Shown: in pieces, positions 17,841-26,936 of the stretch
How positions within the stretch are numbered: position 1 is the stretch's first letter
Layout: each line of letters starts with the position of its first letter
Assembly (NCBI GenBank): GCA_017610275.1
Contig: JAFCCI010000002.1
Coordinates: 1 to 41,337 of the forward strand
Reading direction: 5' to 3'
Source: Candidatus Woesearchaeota archaeon
GTDB taxonomy: Archaea > Nanobdellota > Nanobdellia > Woesearchaeales > CG1-02-33-12
DNA: 41,337 bases
Program-made: the position numbers and the translations under genes
Notes under the pieces: model-generated
The model's database searches: none
The model's input: only the letters and a program-made list of their open reading frames with translations
What the model was told of the DNA's origin: nothing

Positions 17841-18371
17841 ATGATAGAACTGGAAAGAACATACTTGGCAAAATATCTTCCTCAAGGTCTAAGTAACTGC
17901 AAATCAAAGGAAATCATTGATATTTATATTCCAAAATCAAGCATTCACCCAACACTAAGAATCAGAAAAAATGGCAGTGAATATGAAATAACCAAAAAAG
18001 AGCCTGTTAAGGGAAATGATTCCTCTCATCAAAGAGAGCAAACAATTATTCTTAGAGAATCTGAATTCAGGGAACTTGAGCAGCTAGACGGAAAACAAGT
18101 TAGTAAAATAAGATATTGTTATAATTATAATGGCAGAACCGCTGAAATAGATGTATTTCAGGGTAAATTAAAAGGACTGATTCTTGTAGATTTTGAATTC
18201 AAAGAAATAGGGGAAAAAGATTCTTTTGAAATGCCTGATTTTTGTTTAGCAGATGTAACGCAGGAGAAATTTATTGCCGGAGGTATGATTTGCGGGAAAT
18301 CTTATGAAGATATTAAGGATGATTTAAAGAGGTTTAATTATTCTAAACTATTTTTAAATCCAAAACTATAA
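17841..18371 (+). CDS. CYTH-domain protein (adenylate cyclase class IV/thiamine triphosphatase-like)
   Basis: IELERTYLAK start, PTLRIRKNGSEYEITKKEPV, RAEIDVFQGKLKGLILVDFEF. Confidence 0.75.
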   Translation: MIELERTYLAKYLPQGLSNCKSKEIIDIYIPKSSIHPTLRIRKNGSEYEITKKEPVKGNDSSHQREQTIILRESEFRELEQLDGKQVSKIRYCYNYNGRTAEIDVFQGKLKGLILVDFEFKEIGEKDSFEMPDFCLADVTQEKFIAGGMICGKSYEDIKDDLKRFNYSKLFLNPKL

Positions 18372-18396
18372 AAACAAAAAGGATTTTTTAGATAGA

Positions 18397-18684
18397 ATGA
18401 AAGAAATTACTGATGAAAAGCTGGAGAAATACTTTGATATTACAGGTCAAGCACTGAAAAAAGCCAAAGACAATATCTCAAAAGATAACTCAAAGAAAGA
18501 GTTTGCAGCTGATTTTCTTGACATGACCCAGCGTTACTACAAAGATGCCAAATATTTCAGGGAAAAAGATGACTATGTTAATGCATTCGCGGCCCTAAGC
18601 TATGCACATGGCTGGCTTGACGCAGGCGCAAGAATAAAGCTGTTTGATGTTCATGACTCTAAGTTATTCACTGTTGATGATTAA
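18397..18684 (+). CDS. DUF357-like archaeal protein
   Basis: AADFLDMTQRYYKDAKYFREKDDYVNAFAALSYAHGWLDAGARIKLFDV. Confidence 0.7.
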   Translation: MKEITDEKLEKYFDITGQALKKAKDNISKDNSKKEFAADFLDMTQRYYKDAKYFREKDDYVNAFAALSYAHGWLDAGARIKLFDVHDSKLFTVDD

Positions 18685-18689
18685 TTTTA

Positions 18690-19289
18690 TTAAATTTTAG
18701 AATTTTTAATTAATTTCCTAATATCTTTCCAATTCTTACCAAACCACCTCATATCATTTGTTACAAAACATTTCTCTGGGTTTTTTGCTATATAGTCTGC
18801 GAGAGATTTTCCTCCACCCATATTGCAATGGAATTGTCCAACAAATTCTTTATTTTTAGGATAACCCTCAAACTCACAATAAAATAAATAGTCTTTCTTT
18901 TTAATTGCGATTTTATGTTTCGAACCATGCCCAAATATATAAACATGTTCTATATTATCATTTAAAATGATTTCTTTAAACTTTTGTTTGTTAACCTTAT
19001 CATAAACCTTATAGGGAATTTTATTTTTCAGAAAATGCTTTATCAAAATCTCGGCACCATCAACATAAAAACTTTCTTTATCTAATTTATAATCATTGGC
19101 TATTATTATTGCCCTATGATTTCCTTCTGGTTTATACTCTTTGTTTCTTTTAACAAATCTTATAACTCTAGGGAAAAGTCTAATTGATAAAATTCTCAAT
19201 ATAAAATCCCCAATTTCGCAGGAAAATTTTCCCATTAGGATTCCTAAGAAAAATATTATTATAATATAATGAATACAACCTAGTCCCAT
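18690..19289 (-). CDS. Membrane-anchored putative clan CD (caspase/CHAT-like) cysteine protease fold protein
   Basis: N-terminal TM; VYIFGHGSKHKI (His) and EFVGQFHCNMGGGKSLADYI (Cys) His-Cys dyad contexts. Confidence 0.45.
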   Translation of the reverse strand: MGLGCIHYIIIIFFLGILMGKFSCEIGDFILRILSIRLFPRVIRFVKRNKEYKPEGNHRAIIIANDYKLDKESFYVDGAEILIKHFLKNKIPYKVYDKVNKQKFKEIILNDNIEHVYIFGHGSKHKIAIKKKDYLFYCEFEGYPKNKEFVGQFHCNMGGGKSLADYIAKNPEKCFVTNDMRWFGKNWKDIRKLIKNSKI

Positions 19290-19312
19290 ATAATTAAATA
19301 AAGTACTTTATT

Positions 19313-19933
19313 TTAAATATTTATTCTTTTGTTTTTATTTAAACTCAGATTTAATACAAAATAAATTAATAATGAAATAATAACTGCAACAATAATTGTC
19401 CTTACAAAGAATCCCTGGAAGAAAGACTGCTGGTAAGCCTGAATCATCAATGAGCCTGCATTAAACTTCCAGTTGCCCATTGGAAAAAAGATTATGTGGA
19501 ATAATTTAAAAAAACTGTTAAAAAATAGTGAAGCAATTAAAGAAAACAAGGTAATTAAAAACATTATTAATGAGGCTTTTTTAAAGTGATTAATGTGTAT
19601 TTTCCTTTTGTAAATCAATACAAAAAATCCAATTAATAAAGCAATAAAAAGAAACTCTTCAAATATAATCAGTCTTTTAACATCTGCCATGTGTGATTTT
19701 TCATTCTCATCAAAATCAACGTTTAACTCTGAACTAAAGCCGGTTATGTATTTTGTTACATTTTTGTCAATCTCTAAATGAATTGGATTCTCTGAATATT
19801 TTTTTATAAGCAAGCCATGAAAAGAAGTTGAATAAAGAAGAAAGTTAAAAGAACCAAAGATAACTATAAAAGCTACTAATAATGCAATGATAATTTCCTT
19901 TGAATTGTATTTAATCATGTTAAGCTTTCTCAA
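19313..19933 (-). CDS. DUF1461-like integral membrane protein
   Basis: Multiple TMs, FHIIFFPMGNWKFNAGSLMIQAYQQSFFQGF. Confidence 0.6.
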   Translation of the reverse strand: MRKLNMIKYNSKEIIIALLVAFIVIFGSFNFLLYSTSFHGLLIKKYSENPIHLEIDKNVTKYITGFSSELNVDFDENEKSHMADVKRLIIFEEFLFIALLIGFFVLIYKRKIHINHFKKASLIMFLITLFSLIASLFFNSFFKLFHIIFFPMGNWKFNAGSLMIQAYQQSFFQGFFVRTIIVAVIISLLIYFVLNLSLNKNKRINI

Positions 19934-20915
19934 TCATTGGATATGTTCCAGGAATCATGAAAACCTTTTCTGTTTTTACTGCAAGGCCTTTTTCACCAAG
20001 CATTTCCTCAGAATCCAGCTTTGCAGTTCCATAGCAGATAAACTCTCCTTTTAATGTCATTACAGCAACAATATCCTGCACAGTTATGCCTGACTCAAGC
20101 TTTGAGATTCCAGGCACATTAAGATTTGCGCCATGGCATAAGCTGTCAACTGCGCTGTCAAGAACATATATTTTTTGCAGATGTTTTACAGCATTTTCTA
20201 TTGGTTGTATACAATATCTTAGATATTTTTCATTTCCTTCTTCTTTATAATAATAAAAAGCATCTGTTAAATCCTGCAATGTAACAAGATTTGTGCTTTC
20301 GTTAAAAGGCCCTGCTTTTGTTCTTCTTAACTCAGCCATATGGGCTCCACAGCCAAGCTTTTGGCCAATGTCATGTATAAGCTTTCTTATGTATGTTCCT
20401 GCCTGGCAGCCAACCTTAAACAAGACATCCTGGCCATCAATTTCAATTATATCAAAATAATAAATTTGCCTTTCCCTTAATCTCCTTTTAACAGAGCTTT
20501 TTATAGGCGGCATCTGCATTATCTTACCAACAAAATCATTACATGTTGTATAAATCTCATGCTCTGGAATCTCTTTGTGAATATGCATTAGTCCAACATA
20601 TTCTTTACCTGCCTTAAGCAATGTCTGCACTACTCTTGTTGCCCTGCTAGTTGCTATTGGTAAAACACCTGTAACACCTGGATCTAATGTCCCTGAGTGG
20701 CCAGCCTTGCTTATATTAAGAATTTTCTGCAAATAAGCACTTACCTGATGTGATGTAGGCCCAGGAGGCTTGTCTATGTTTACAATGCCATAATTTATGA
20801 GTTCTTTTACAGGCCTTTTATCTGGCTCGCATCCAAATTTTGATGAAGTTACAGATTTCTTTCTAACCAGAATCTTTCTTTTAGTCTTTTCAAAAGGCAG
20901 TAAATCTTTTTCCAT
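19920..20915 (-). CDS. cbf5: tRNA/rRNA pseudouridine synthase Cbf5 (archaeal TruB/dyskerin)
   Basis: GIVNIDKPPGPTSHQV, AGHSGTLDPGVTGVLPIA, C-terminal PUA region. Confidence 0.93.
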   Translation of the reverse strand: MEKDLLPFEKTKRKILVRKKSVTSSKFGCEPDKRPVKELINYGIVNIDKPPGPTSHQVSAYLQKILNISKAGHSGTLDPGVTGVLPIATSRATRVVQTLLKAGKEYVGLMHIHKEIPEHEIYTTCNDFVGKIMQMPPIKSSVKRRLRERQIYYFDIIEIDGQDVLFKVGCQAGTYIRKLIHDIGQKLGCGAHMAELRRTKAGPFNESTNLVTLQDLTDAFYYYKEEGNEKYLRYCIQPIENAVKHLQKIYVLDSAVDSLCHGANLNVPGISKLESGITVQDIVAVMTLKGEFICYGTAKLDSEEMLGEKGLAVKTEKVFMIPGTYPMIEKA

Positions 20916-20971
20916 GCCTAGAAAGAGTTTTTTGTTATTTAATAAGCTTTTGCTTTAATAAAATTTATCTA

Positions 20972-21190
20972 TTAAATACTCTTGGTTTGTATGTAATAAC
21001 CAGCACTCAAATCAAAATATTCAATTACCCCGCACATTATTTCATATGCTTTTTTTTTGTAATAAACAATCTGCCCTTTATTATACTTTTTGTTTTTATC
21101 CTTGGGAAAAAACATAGCTTCTTCTTCTCCTTCTCCAATAAACGTTATTCTTCCTTCTAGGTTCTCTTTTTTAAGAATATCCTTTTTCAT
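20972..21190 (-). CDS. Hypothetical small protein downstream of rpl31e
   Basis: 72-aa ORF adjacent to rpl31e. Confidence 0.5.
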   Translation of the reverse strand: MKKDILKKENLEGRITFIGEGEEEAMFFPKDKNKKYNKGQIVYYKKKAYEIMCGVIEYFDLSAGYYIQTKSI

Positions 21191-21682
21191 TTAGGTTTTA
21201 GTTAGAACTCTTTTTTCTTCTTTAACTTCTTTTTTATCTTCTGATGGTTTCTTTTCTTCAGTCTTTGTTTCCTTGGATTCTTCTTTCTTTTCTTCTATTT
21301 TCTTCTCAGGCTGCTTTTTCTCTTCTTCCTTAGGTAATACTTCCTTTTTTTCTTCTTTCTTTACTGGCTTTTTCTTTTCTTCTTTTGGCTTTTCAACAGG
21401 TGCTCCTACAAGCTCTGCTTTTACAAGGCCGTCATCAAACTTCTCAACCTTAACTTTGACTTTGTGTGGTGGATTTTTAATGCCGTGCTCCCATACTTTA
21501 AGATTTAAATACTTCCCAATCTTGATATTATCTGATTTCATATGCTTTGCTAAGAATTCTTTTAAGGCCTTGATTGTCTTCTTTGCCCTTTTGTATTTTG
21601 GAGCTTTCTGAAACTCTTTTCTTAGGGGGATTATATACTCTCTTTCTAATACAACTTTTGATTTTTCCTCTTTCTTTGCCAT
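21191..21682 (-). CDS. rpl31e: Ribosomal protein L31e with K/E/P-rich C-terminal extension
   Basis: EREYIIPLRKEFQKAPKYKRAKKTIKALKEFLAKHMKS...LNLKVWEHGIKNPPHKVKVKVEK. Confidence 0.85.
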   Translation of the reverse strand: MAKKEEKSKVVLEREYIIPLRKEFQKAPKYKRAKKTIKALKEFLAKHMKSDNIKIGKYLNLKVWEHGIKNPPHKVKVKVEKFDDGLVKAELVGAPVEKPKEEKKKPVKKEEKKEVLPKEEEKKQPEKKIEEKKEESKETKTEEKKPSEDKKEVKEEKRVLTKT

Positions 21683-21683
21683 T

Positions 21684-21857
21684 TTATGCCTTTGTCTTTG
21701 TTCTTCTCCATGATCTCTTTATTTCAGTATGCCTGCCAGGATGGACTCTTCTTCCTTTTCCATAGATTTTCATGACTGTCCAGAAAGGGGCCCATCTGGT
21801 CTGCTTGTGCAATTTTGCAAGCCTTAGTTTCCTGCTTAAATGTTTGTATGTTGCCAT
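21684..21857 (-). CDS. rpl39e: Ribosomal protein L39e (57 aa, absent from the supplied ORF track)
   Basis: Translated by hand: MATYKHLSRKLRLAKLHKQTRWAPFWTVMKIYGKGRRVHPGRHTEIKRSWRRTKTKA*. Confidence 0.93.
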   Translation of the reverse strand: MATYKHLSRKLRLAKLHKQTRWAPFWTVMKIYGKGRRVHPGRHTEIKRSWRRTKTKA

Positions 21858-21858
21858 T

Positions 21859-22176
21859 TTATTTCCTTATCATCTTGAATTTATGTTTTTTTGGCTGTAA
21901 CCTCATTAAAAGATTTTTCAATGCATCATCATCAACTGTTTTTATCTGGCCTGATTGAATTGCCTGACCCAATAAAGCAAGCAACTGAACTGCCAGTTCA
22001 GGATGTGCTGTTTTTAGGTTGCCGTATCTTTCCAATGCTTTTTTTGTTAATACTCCTTTAACCAAAAGCTCAAGTTGAGCTATCTGTTGCTGCATCTGAG
22101 CTTCTTCTGAATCTGGTTGTTGTTTTGTTTGAAGTTCTTCAAGTCTTTTCCTTTTAAGTTCCTCAAGATCAGTCAT
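21859..22176 (-). CDS. PDCD5/TFAR19-like DNA-binding protein
   Basis: Size, position between rps19e and rpl39e, EAQMQQQIAQLELLVKGVLTKKALERYGNLKTAHPELA. Confidence 0.85.
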   Translation of the reverse strand: MTDLEELKRKRLEELQTKQQPDSEEAQMQQQIAQLELLVKGVLTKKALERYGNLKTAHPELAVQLLALLGQAIQSGQIKTVDDDALKNLLMRLQPKKHKFKMIRK

Positions 22177-22985
22177 TTTTTTGCTTTTTCTGCAAGCTCA
22201 GCAGCAGTTGGTACTTTGTCTTCTGGTTTACCAGCCTCTGGTTTGTCTTTTTTCTCAGGCTCTTCTTTTTTCTCTTCAACCTTGTTCTCTGCTTTAGCTT
22301 CAGCAGGTTTTTCTTCTGCTGGTTTTTTGATTTCTTGTGATTGTTCAGTTTTGATATCCTGTTTTTTTACTTCTGGTTTTTTCTCAGCTTTTTCTGTTTT
22401 TTGAGCAGTAGGTTTTTCTTCTTTTGGCTTCTCCTTAACATCCTCGGGTTTTTTCTCAATTACTTCTGGTTTTTTGATTTCTTTTGGTTGTTCTTTCTTA
22501 ACAGGCTCTTTTTTTATTTCAACTGGTTTCTCTGCTTTTACTTGTGGTTTTTTGCCGGAAAGCTGGGCAGCAACCTTATCAAGAAGAGATGCCCCTTTTG
22601 GAGCAATTATCCTTCCTTTGTGAATTCCTTTTTCTGCTTTTTTAACAAGTTCTGCCTCTTCAAGCTGCTGTAATATTAATCTTATTATTTTTCCAGATCC
22701 TTTATAAAATTTCTCTGGTTTAACACCCCTGTTTTTTTTGCCGCCATATTTTGTTCTTAGCTTTGAGACACCAACTGGTCCAATTTTAGCTATTGTCCTT
22801 AGAATAGCTGCTGCTCTTACATTCCACCAGTCATCTCTTGCAGGTGCTCTTTCCTTATGAGTGCCTGTTTTAACAAACTCTGACCATGCAGGCGCCTTGA
22901 TAGAAGCTATTTTTTTCAGTTCTAAGGCTATTTTTTCTATTAATTTGTTCTGAGGAACATTATAAATACTTTTCATCAAAATCAC
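22173..22985 (-). CDS. rps19e: Ribosomal protein S19e with long K/E/P-rich C-terminal tail (start probably ATG of MKSIYNV)
   Basis: APAWSEFVKTGTHKERAPARDDWWNVRAAAILRTIAKIGPVGVSKLRTKYGGKKNRG. Confidence 0.9.
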   Translation of the reverse strand: MILMKSIYNVPQNKLIEKIALELKKIASIKAPAWSEFVKTGTHKERAPARDDWWNVRAAAILRTIAKIGPVGVSKLRTKYGGKKNRGVKPEKFYKGSGKIIRLILQQLEEAELVKKAEKGIHKGRIIAPKGASLLDKVAAQLSGKKPQVKAEKPVEIKKEPVKKEQPKEIKKPEVIEKKPEDVKEKPKEEKPTAQKTEKAEKKPEVKKQDIKTEQSQEIKKPAEEKPAEAKAENKVEEKKEEPEKKDKPEAGKPEDKVPTAAELAEKAKK

Positions 22986-23306
22986 TCCATTATTTAACCT
23001 GTATATTTAAAGATAATGGCTTAAAAGTTCTTAATTAGCTTTTTAAACAAATTAGTTTAAAATAGAACCCTTAATCCCATTAAATAAACCCTATTCAATA
23101 CTATACTCTAGCAAACCAGAAAACGAGGATTATTTAAAAAGCTTGTGTTTGTTAATTATTAACATAATTTGCTGCCAAATAGAAAGATTTAAAAAGGAAC
23201 CCCCATCCCCCAAAGATATATCGGGACTTTTTGACTATTTGTCGGTAAAGTTTATTTAGGCAATTGTTTTTTTGTTTCTGAGAAAAAATTAATTCAGATT
23301 ATACAA

Positions 23307-23447
23307 ATGGTAGATTATAAAATAATTAAGCATTGCAGATTATGCAGGAAAAGGTTTGTTGTGAAAAAAGGAGAATCAAAAAGGATTTACTGCGATGAAT
23401 GCAAATTAAAAATTGAAAATCAAGATAACAATATGGAGGAAATATAA
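23307..23447 (+). CDS. Small Cys4 zinc-ribbon-like protein (46 aa), absent from ORF track
   Basis: [46 protein letters not shown], CxxC...CxxC; followed within 2 nt by csp gene. Confidence 0.6.
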   Translation: MVDYKIIKHCRLCRKRFVVKKGESKRIYCDECKLKIENQDNNMEEI

Positions 23448-23448
23448 A

Positions 23449-23640
23449 ATGAAAGGAACAGTAAAATTCTTCAACGACATGAAAGGATTTGGATTTATTG
23501 CAGCTGAAGATGGCAAGGAGTATTTTGTCCACCAGTCAGGAATTCAGGAAGGAGTGACACTGCAGGAAAATGATGCAGTAACCTTTGATGTTGAAGAAGG
23601 AGACAGAGGACCAAAAGCGGTCAACGTTAATAAAGAATAA
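23449..23640 (+). CDS. Cold-shock-domain protein (CspA-like); real start ATG at 23449
   Basis: [36 protein letters not shown]1/RNP2 motifs. Confidence 0.93.
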   Translation: MKGTVKFFNDMKGFGFIAAEDGKEYFVHQSGIQEGVTLQENDAVTFDVEEGDRGPKAVNVNKE

Positions 23641-23767
23641 ATAAAATAAATAGATTTTGACTTTTTTTGTTTTTTATAAAGCAAAATAGTTTTGTGAAAG
23701 ATAGAAAAGGCATTTGCTCAATTTGAACACTTCGCTTTTTCTGAATAATCTATTATTGAGGTAGAAA

Positions 23768-24961
23768 ATGAATGCGTTTAATAGTTTTAAATTCAGCGAT
23801 GAATTAATGGAATCAATTGAAAAACTTGGGTTTGATAGCCCTACTCAGATACAGAGCAGTTCAATACCCTATATACTTCAGGGTAAGGATGTAATAGGAG
23901 AATCTGAAACAGGTTCAGGCAAGACACTTGCTTTTGGCTCAGGAATAGTTGAAAAAACAATTCCTGGAAAAGGGCTTCAGGCACTGGTAATAACGCCGAC
24001 AAGAGAGCTTGCAGAGCAAGTCAGGAAAGAATTAAAGAAGATTGCAGTAAACAAGAAACTAAACATAATTTCTGTTTATGGAGGGGTTGCAATAAACCCC
24101 CAGATTTACGGGTTAAGAACAGCAGAGGTTGTCATTGCAACGCCAGGAAGGTTCAAGGACCATCTTCAGAGATGCACAGTAAACACATCAGGAATAAAGA
24201 TTCTTGTGCTCGATGAGGCAGACAAGATGCTTGATATGGGATTTATTGATGACATAGAGGATATAATAAAAACATGCCCAAAAGACAGGCAGACATTGTT
24301 TTTTTCTGCTACAATTCCTCCAAGAATAGAGGAATTATCAAACAGGTACATGAGGAATCCGGTAAATATTTCTACGAGAAAGCAGGTTGATCCAAGCAAG
24401 CTCAAGCAGTTTTACTATAGTATACCAAAAAACTTCAAGCTTTCGTTGCTTTTGCATTTAGTTAAAAAGGAAGACTCAAAACTTATCATGGTTTTCTGCA
24501 ATACAAGAAGCACCACTGATTTTGTTGCTAAAAATCTCAAGATTAATGGGGTAAATGCAATAGCAATACACGGCGGATTAACGCAGAACAAAAGAGAAAA
24601 CTCAATGGAAGATTTCAAGAAGGGAAATTCATTTGTTCTTGTTTGCACAGATGTTGCTGCCCGTGGAATACATGTTGATAATGTTTCCCACATAGTTAAT
24701 TATGAAATTCCAAAAAACCCTATAGATTATGTCCACAGGATAGGCAGGACAGCAAGGGCAGGAGAAGAGGGAAAGGTAATTAATTTGCTTTGTGATGATG
24801 ATTATGGGAATTTTTCAAGAATCCTGGATGAATACCGTACTTTTGATGTTAAACAGATGGAAAAGCCATATGTTGAGAAGATAAAGATTGTAAGTAACAG
24901 TAATCCAAGAAGGAATAACCCAAGAAGAAACACCTATAACAGAAGAAGAAGGTTTCACTAA
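23768..24961 (+). CDS. DEAD-box ATP-dependent RNA helicase
   Basis: SETGSGKT, VLDEADKM, FSATIP, HRIGRTARAG. Confidence 0.95.
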   Translation: MNAFNSFKFSDELMESIEKLGFDSPTQIQSSSIPYILQGKDVIGESETGSGKTLAFGSGIVEKTIPGKGLQALVITPTRELAEQVRKELKKIAVNKKLNIISVYGGVAINPQIYGLRTAEVVIATPGRFKDHLQRCTVNTSGIKILVLDEADKMLDMGFIDDIEDIIKTCPKDRQTLFFSATIPPRIEELSNRYMRNPVNISTRKQVDPSKLKQFYYSIPKNFKLSLLLHLVKKEDSKLIMVFCNTRSTTDFVAKNLKINGVNAIAIHGGLTQNKRENSMEDFKKGNSFVLVCTDVAARGIHVDNVSHIVNYEIPKNPIDYVHRIGRTARAGEEGKVINLLCDDDYGNFSRILDEYRTFDVKQMEKPYVEKIKIVSNSNPRRNNPRRNTYNRRRRFH

Positions 24962-25089
24962 ATTTTTATTTCTTATTTTAAGTATCTACAAAGACTGTGT
25001 TATTCTTTTTACTAAAAAGAGAAAATAAAGGGATGAAAAACAAAAAGTTTATAAGAAAAGAGTTTATAAAAGAATGAAAAGGGGTTATT

Positions 25090-25362
25090 ATGTTAAAAAA
25101 AAGAGCGGAGATAAGCACTTTTGAGTTGATGGTGCTAATAGTTGGATGTGCAGCAGTTATTCTTGGATTTAATCTTATCAACAGGGTTTACATGGTAGAT
25201 AAAAATATGGGCTGGCCAATGGTTATCTCAATATTCACGTGGCTTATACTTCTTGTTTTGTTTATTCTTCTAAGTATAAATGTTGATTCTAGTAAGCAGA
25301 CCCTTAAAGAGATAACTGAAATCAAGAATATTATTAAGAAACTGACCAAAAAGAGAAAATAA
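25090..25362 (+). CDS. Small membrane protein, two predicted TMs plus coiled tail
   Basis: Hydrophobic segments VLIVGCAAVILGFNLI and MVISIFTWLILLVLFILLSI. Confidence 0.5.
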   Translation: MLKKRAEISTFELMVLIVGCAAVILGFNLINRVYMVDKNMGWPMVISIFTWLILLVLFILLSINVDSSKQTLKEITEIKNIIKKLTKKRK

Positions 25363-25388
25363 GTTTTGTAGGTCAAGCAGATTTAATT

Positions 25389-26051
25389 CTAAATATCCCC
25401 TAAGTTGATTATGGCCTTGCTAATCTTTACAGAATCATCCAAAGCTATTCTTGGACAGGCCGTATTTACAAAGCATTCTATGAATGGAAAGTTTTCCAGC
25501 TGGTTAAAGTCAATTGTGTCAAATATTAAGAAATAAAAGTTCTTATCCTTGAATCTTTTTTTAAGTTCAAGGGCTTTTCTTAGCTGCTCCTGACCGGGCT
25601 TTGTTGTTACAATAACTCCTATTTCTGTTGATGAGAGAAATTTAATCAAAGCACCTTTTTTTCTTTTGTTTATTTTTGCTGCCTCTTTTTTATCAACTTT
25701 ATTAAGTTTATTAGTCAATGGATTAAATGTGAAAACATCTTTTTTTGTTTTTAATGAAATTGCTATTGGATGAAACAAACCAGAGCCAATGTAAAGAAAT
25801 GCATCAACTTTTTTTTCAACATAAACAGCAGCATCAACATCACAGCCAAGAACCTGACCATTATATTTTGTGTGCTTTCCTTTGCCTAAAAATACTTTTT
25901 TGCCCCCTTTTTCTAATTGCGACTTAACTTCCTTAACCTGCCCTATAAACTGAACTGTTGTAACTAAGCCAACTCTTGAAGGTAATTTTAAAACATGCTT
26001 TTCAATTGATATTGGCTTCTTGTATCTTGCTTCTATAAACATTAGTTTCAT
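25389..26051 (-). CDS. Dph2-like diphthamide synthesis protein lacking the N-terminal domain
   Basis: GQVLGCDVDAAVYVEKKVDAFLYIGSGLFHPIA and NTACPRIALDD motifs. Confidence 0.75.
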   Translation of the reverse strand: MKLMFIEARYKKPISIEKHVLKLPSRVGLVTTVQFIGQVKEVKSQLEKGGKKVFLGKGKHTKYNGQVLGCDVDAAVYVEKKVDAFLYIGSGLFHPIAISLKTKKDVFTFNPLTNKLNKVDKKEAAKINKRKKGALIKFLSSTEIGVIVTTKPGQEQLRKALELKKRFKDKNFYFLIFDTIDFNQLENFPFIECFVNTACPRIALDDSVKISKAIINLGDI

Positions 26052-26087
26052 ATTTTCAAGAAAAAAGTTATTTATTTTTAAATTGTT

Positions 26088-26936
26088 CTATTTTAATATA
26101 TCATAGAAAGCATCAAATATTGGCTTGTCTGTTGTTACAATGTTAAAATCAAGTCCAAGCTCATCACATATCTTTGCTATCCTTGATATATGGTCTTCAA
26201 GCTTTTTTTTATAACCAACCCTAAGCCTTGGATTTATATATGTCCTTAGCATATTCTTTGTTTCAGAGTCCTTAAGCCTGAAATCTCCCTGAAATGCAAG
26301 CTCCCTTTCCACAGGATCCAAGATTTGTATTATTTTCATATCCTGATCTCCAAGCATAATAAGTCCTTGTTCTATCTCTTCAATATCAAACAGGAAATCA
26401 GATATAATAACCACAAGGGCTCTTGAGCCTATCATTTTTTTGTACCTGCTCATTGCATCCTTGAATCTTGAAACACCAGTCAGCTTTATGCTATTCAGGT
26501 GGTCAACCATGCTTGCAAGGTGACCCATGCCTCTCTTTGGCTTAAAGGTTTCAAGGCCTTCTGAAAAAGTTGAGAACTGGAATTTTTCATTCTCTTTCAT
26601 CGCTAAATATGCTGTTCCAACTCCAAGCATAGAGGCATAGTCAAACTTTGTAACTCCCTTTCCAAAATTCATGCTTCCGCTGTGGTCAACTATTATATGT
26701 GTTGTAAGGCTTTTATCCTCTTCATATCTCTTGATGTAAAGGTCATCTGTCCTTGCAAATATTCTCCAGTCTATTGCCCTGAAATCATCTCCGGGAGCAT
26801 AAATCCTATGGTCTTTTATTGTTATGCCCCTGCCATGCATTACAGAGCGCCTTTCTCCTGTATAACTTGATGTAACTCTTTTCCTTACAATAAGATTAAA
26901 CTTGCCAAGCTGGGACAGAAATTCAGTTGTTATCAT
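26088..26936 (-). CDS. DUF58-domain protein
   Basis: GRGITIKDHRIYAPGDDFRAIDWRIFARTDDLYIKRYEEDK. Confidence 0.92.
   Translation of the reverse strand: MITTEFLSQLGKFNLIVRKRVTSSYTGERRSVMHGRGITIKDHRIYAPGDDFRAIDWRIFARTDDLYIKRYEEDKSLTTHIIVDHSGSMNFGKGVTKFDYASMLGVGTAYLAMKENEKFQFSTFSEGLETFKPKRGMGHLASMVDHLNSIKLTGVSRFKDAMSRYKKMIGSRALVVIISDFLFDIEEIEQGLIMLGDQDMKIIQILDPVERELAFQGDFRLKDSETKNMLRTYINPRLRVGYKKKLEDHISRIAKICDELGLDFNIVTTDKPIFDAFYDILK

Noticed and set aside
21273-22673. Long plus-strand ORFs (21273-21611, 22117-22404, 22341-22673) rich in Phe/Ser
   Set aside because: Antisense mirror of the K/E-rich tails of L31e and S19e; low complexity and no plausible protein signal
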